A DNA stretch of 64,000 nt from Pontibacter flavimaris (GTDB lineage Bacteria; Bacteroidota; Bacteroidia; Cytophagales; Hymenobacteraceae). Position 1 is the first letter of the stretch. Every line of letters starts with the position of its first letter. The stretch covers positions 62,001 to 126,000 of the forward strand of contig NZ_LVWA01000002.1 in assembly GCF_001907195.1 (NCBI RefSeq). Reading direction: 5' to 3'. The position numbers and the translations under genes were made by a program. The notes under the pieces are model-generated. The model did not search any database and was not told where the DNA came from. It saw only the letters and a list, made by a program, of their open reading frames with translations. This document shows, piece by piece, positions 62,166 through 64,000 of this stretch.

Positions 62166-62202
62166 CAAAACAAAAGCGCCCGCCCCAAATAAGGGCAGGC
62201 GC
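62166..62202 (-). terminator. Terminator of YtxH gene 2
   Basis: On the minus strand GCGCCTGCCC pairs with GGGCGGGCGC (one G-U), loop 7 nt, then TTTTGTTTTG. Confidence 0.8.
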
Positions 62203-62297
62203 ATCCGCGGGTGTATCTACCGGCCTCCTCAGCAAATTGCGGCTTAGGGCCACAACGCAGGCAGTAGTCTCACCTCGAAATAAGTAGTTGTTTTGGC

Positions 62298-62669
62298 TTA
62301 AGCGTTGCCGCCTCTGTTGCCCGTGGCAGATGATCCGCCACCTGAGGTAGATCCACCAGATGTTGAACTGCCACCTGAGGCGGAGCCGCCTGTTGCTGAA
62401 GAGCCCGAAGAGGCCGATCCACCCGTGTTACCACCTTTATTGCCGCTGTCACCACCGGACTTGCCAAAGGTGTCGCCGCTCATCTTCTTGATTTCTTCCA
62501 GGCCGTCCTGCAAGTTTTTCTCCAGGTCTTTGCTCATTTTGCCAGCCCATTTCTTAATGCTGGTACGGGTCACCTCGCCTGTGTCAGGAGCCATCAGCAA
62601 ACCTGCTATCACACCTGCACTGGCACCTGCCAGCATCGCCAGCAAAACTTTTCCGCTATTGTCTTTCAT
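62298..62669 (-). CDS. YtxH-domain protein 2 with Gly/Ser-rich tail
   Basis: The protein has 123 residues. MKDNSGKVLLAMLAGASAGVIAGLLMAPDTGEVTR is a full YtxH unit directly at the N-terminus, followed by a helix with heptad-like spacing (WAGKMSKDLEKNLQDGLEEIKKM). From residue 70 on it is a simple-sequence tail of Gly, Ser and Thr repeats, probably disordered. Translation start follows an ACTATG context seen for many genes here. It has its own terminator. Confidence 0.85.
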   Translation of the reverse strand: MKDNSGKVLLAMLAGASAGVIAGLLMAPDTGEVTRTSIKKWAGKMSKDLEKNLQDGLEEIKKMSGDTFGKSGGDSGNKGGNTGGSASSGSSATGGSASGGSSTSGGSTSGGGSSATGNRGGNA

Positions 62670-62816
62670 AGTCGTTTTTCTGTTTTTATTCTTTTTGATT
62701 TAATCCTTAGCTTTAATAACGGCCAAACTTACATTAAGTTATACCTATACTATAAGATTCTATTATAGTTGCCCGCAGCGCGTAAAATTTACCTGCTTAG
62801 GCTGTTATGCCTTGCC

Positions 62817-63245
62817 TTACCACTTAACGTTCAGGTCCGAGAGCATGCGCTGAATCTCGTCCCTTGTTTTGCCTATCCGGGCCTGCAGGCGGTCCAGCAG
62901 CTCGTGCTCCTGTCCTTTTTCGTAGGTCAGGTCCTCCTCAGTAAGTTCGCCGTAGTTCTGGCGCAGCTGTCTTTTCACATCGTCCCAGGAGCCATGCATC
63001 ACCAGGTCGTAGTCTTCCTGCGGCGGGGTTCCGGCGTTACGGCCGCGCTTGGCCTTCAGTCCGCTCGTCCAGCGCTTCACGTTGCTGTTCACCTCGTCGC
63101 TGGCGCGGTTCAGCTGGCGCATCACTTCCTCCCTGGCGTCGCGGCCTGTTTTGGGCGCCAGCAGCACCCCCGCGGCTACCCCTACACCGATACCGGCAAG
63201 CGTGGCAATCAATATCTTATCACTGTCTTTGTTGATCTCGTTCAT
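62817..63245 (-). CDS. YtxH-CsbD-like fusion protein
   Basis: The protein has 142 residues. YtxH unit: KILIATLAGIGVGVAAGVLLAPKTGRDAREEVMRQL. After a basic linker (SGLKAKRGRNAG) comes a segment of the CsbD stress-protein pattern: WDDVKRQLRQNYGELTEEDLTYEKGQEHELLDRLQARIGKTRDEI. CsbD-like proteins are normally separate 60-70 residue proteins; here the domain is joined to a membrane-associated YtxH unit. Role unknown, presumably stress. Confidence 0.82.
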   Translation of the reverse strand: MNEINKDSDKILIATLAGIGVGVAAGVLLAPKTGRDAREEVMRQLNRASDEVNSNVKRWTSGLKAKRGRNAGTPPQEDYDLVMHGSWDDVKRQLRQNYGELTEEDLTYEKGQEHELLDRLQARIGKTRDEIQRMLSDLNVKW

Positions 63246-63429
63246 AGTTTTATTTTATGTGTTGATGTTCGAAGTATAGGGCTCAGGCAGATTGTCCCGG
63301 AAGGCGGGGTAAACCTGTCCTTTATTTCTATATTTTTGTACTTGCAGATACATACGGGCAGCGGCCTTACAGGTTAATTCCGGCACGTGTTTCTGTTGTA
63401 TACGTAGATAATCTTAACAGCTATAAACT

Positions 63430-63666
63430 ATGAAAAAAGTAATTACCCTCTCCGTTTTCATGTTTGCAGGCATGGCCTCCTGCGTGAACAACGACGCGCC
63501 ACAGGCCTCCTGCATCGACCCGACGAAAATTAATCCTGATGCTGTGTGCACCATGCAGTACGACCCGGTGTGCGGCTGCGACGGCAAGACCTACGGCAAT
63601 GCCTGCGTGGCCGACAATGCCGGCGTTACCTCCTACACCAAGGGCGCCTGCGCAGACAAGCAGTAA
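63430..63666 (+). CDS. Kazal-type protease-inhibitor-domain lipoprotein
   Basis: The protein has 78 residues. [18 protein letters not shown] is a lipoprotein signal. The mature part has the Kazal pattern: C-x-D-P, then [26 protein letters not shown] and a final Cys (KGAC), six cysteines after the lipid Cys. Kazal domains inhibit serine proteases by a rigid loop around the P1 site; here the loop lies before [18 protein letters not shown] -7-like element lies at 63331-63338. It may protect the cell surface from host or neighbour proteases. Confidence 0.9.
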   Translation: MKKVITLSVFMFAGMASCVNNDAPQASCIDPTKINPDAVCTMQYDPVCGCDGKTYGNACVADNAGVTSYTKGACADKQ

Positions 63667-63690
63667 GTTCATACTTTAACGGAACGAGAG

Positions 63691-64000
63691 ATGAGCCAGA
63701 AAAAATATTTTAAGCAGACCAAGCCGTTTCGGGTGCCCACCACCGACGGCAAGCTGATAGAGGAGCATTTCGGCAAGGCCTCCACGCACACCAGTGCCTT
63801 CAGCGTGGCCCATATGGTAGCGCCGCCGCACTGGGGCGAGCCGCACCAGACGCCCCAGTTCGATGAGATCACCATCGTGACGCGCGGCAAAAAGCTGATT
63901 GAGATTGACGGGGAGGAAGTAGAGGTAAAAGCCGGCGAATCCATACTTATTAAAGCCGGCGCCCGCATCCGCTACGCCAACCCTTACGACCACGAAACCG
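63691..64000 (+). CDS. Cupin-domain protein, truncated by window edge
   Basis: The ATG at 63691 opens 103 codons to the end of the window with no stop. The product MSQKKYFKQTKPFRVPTTDG continues into a small beta-barrel with HWGEPHQTPQFDEITIVTRGKKLIEIDGEEVEVKAGESILIKAGARIRYANP, matching the two cupin motifs; His and Glu of the first (PHW-E-H--P-FDE) are candidate metal ligands. The reaction is unknown. It starts 24 bp after the Kazal gene, so the two may be co-transcribed. Confidence 0.8.
   Translation, partial: MSQKKYFKQTKPFRVPTTDGKLIEEHFGKASTHTSAFSVAHMVAPPHWGEPHQTPQFDEITIVTRGKKLIEIDGEEVEVKAGESILIKAGARIRYANPYDHET

Overview
The window looks like a chromosomal segment of a Bacteroidota (Cytophagales) bacterium of moderately high GC, most like Hymenobacteraceae/Pontibacter. 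The order follows from gene content: a SusC/SusD pair, a hybrid two-component regulator, a type IX secretion C-terminal domain, many small lipoproteins, TAnnTTTG-type promoter elements and no Shine-Dalgarno signals. The genus is an inference from memory of gene content. I see no phage, plasmid, CRISPR array or intact insertion sequence.

Region 1 (1-31.9 kb) is a polysaccharide utilization locus for a uronic-acid polymer. Leftward from about 18.5 kb run susC, susD, a GH2, an alginate-lyase-fold lyase, a GH88 unsaturated glucuronyl hydrolase, a second GH2 with a malectin-like tail, a DUF4861 lipoprotein and two beta-helix proteins, the last one cut by the window edge. A 1395-residue hybrid sensor/AraC regulator sits beside susC. 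Rightward from 23.4 kb is the intracellular pathway: uxuB-type SDR, uxuA, kduI, kduD, uxaC, kdgK, kdgA and an ExuT-type transporter. Lyases and GH88 would release unsaturated uronate for KduI/KduD, and the GH2 enzymes saturated uronate or galactose. Both uronate branches meet at 2-keto-3-deoxygluconate, which KdgK and KdgA turn into pyruvate and glyceraldehyde 3-phosphate.

Region 2 (31.9-45.6 kb) is housekeeping: tRNA-Ser(UGA), a YihY/BrkB membrane protein, a thioesterase, MltG, a propionyl-CoA-carboxylase-type beta subunit, an M42 peptidase, a BtuF-like binding protein behind four 12-bp tandem repeats, a RhuM-Fic/Doc fusion, an aromatic amino-acid cluster (DAHP synthase-chorismate mutase, aroB, aroA, one unknown gene) and proline dehydrogenase.

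Region 3 (45.7-64 kb) is rich in envelope and stress genes: an ECF sigma factor followed by an anti-sigma-like membrane protein fused to a trypsin-type protease, two fasciclin lipoproteins, a general-stress-17M-like protein, a stand-alone receiver, DUF4142 and DUF2383 proteins, an SGNH esterase, a tail-specific protease, gamma-glutamyltransferase, a trans-sulfuration enzyme, lysS, three YtxH proteins, a Kazal-domain lipoprotein and a truncated cupin.

The strongest unexplained signal lies in the DNA itself. The 7-mer AAGTATA/TATACTT occurs about 120 times by manual count, against roughly 5-8 expected. It falls in all reading frames, in both orientations and in intergenic DNA, and at least five times it forms inverted pairs, three of them in or next to likely terminators. 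This layout resembles DNA-uptake sequences of other bacteria, but its role here is unknown.
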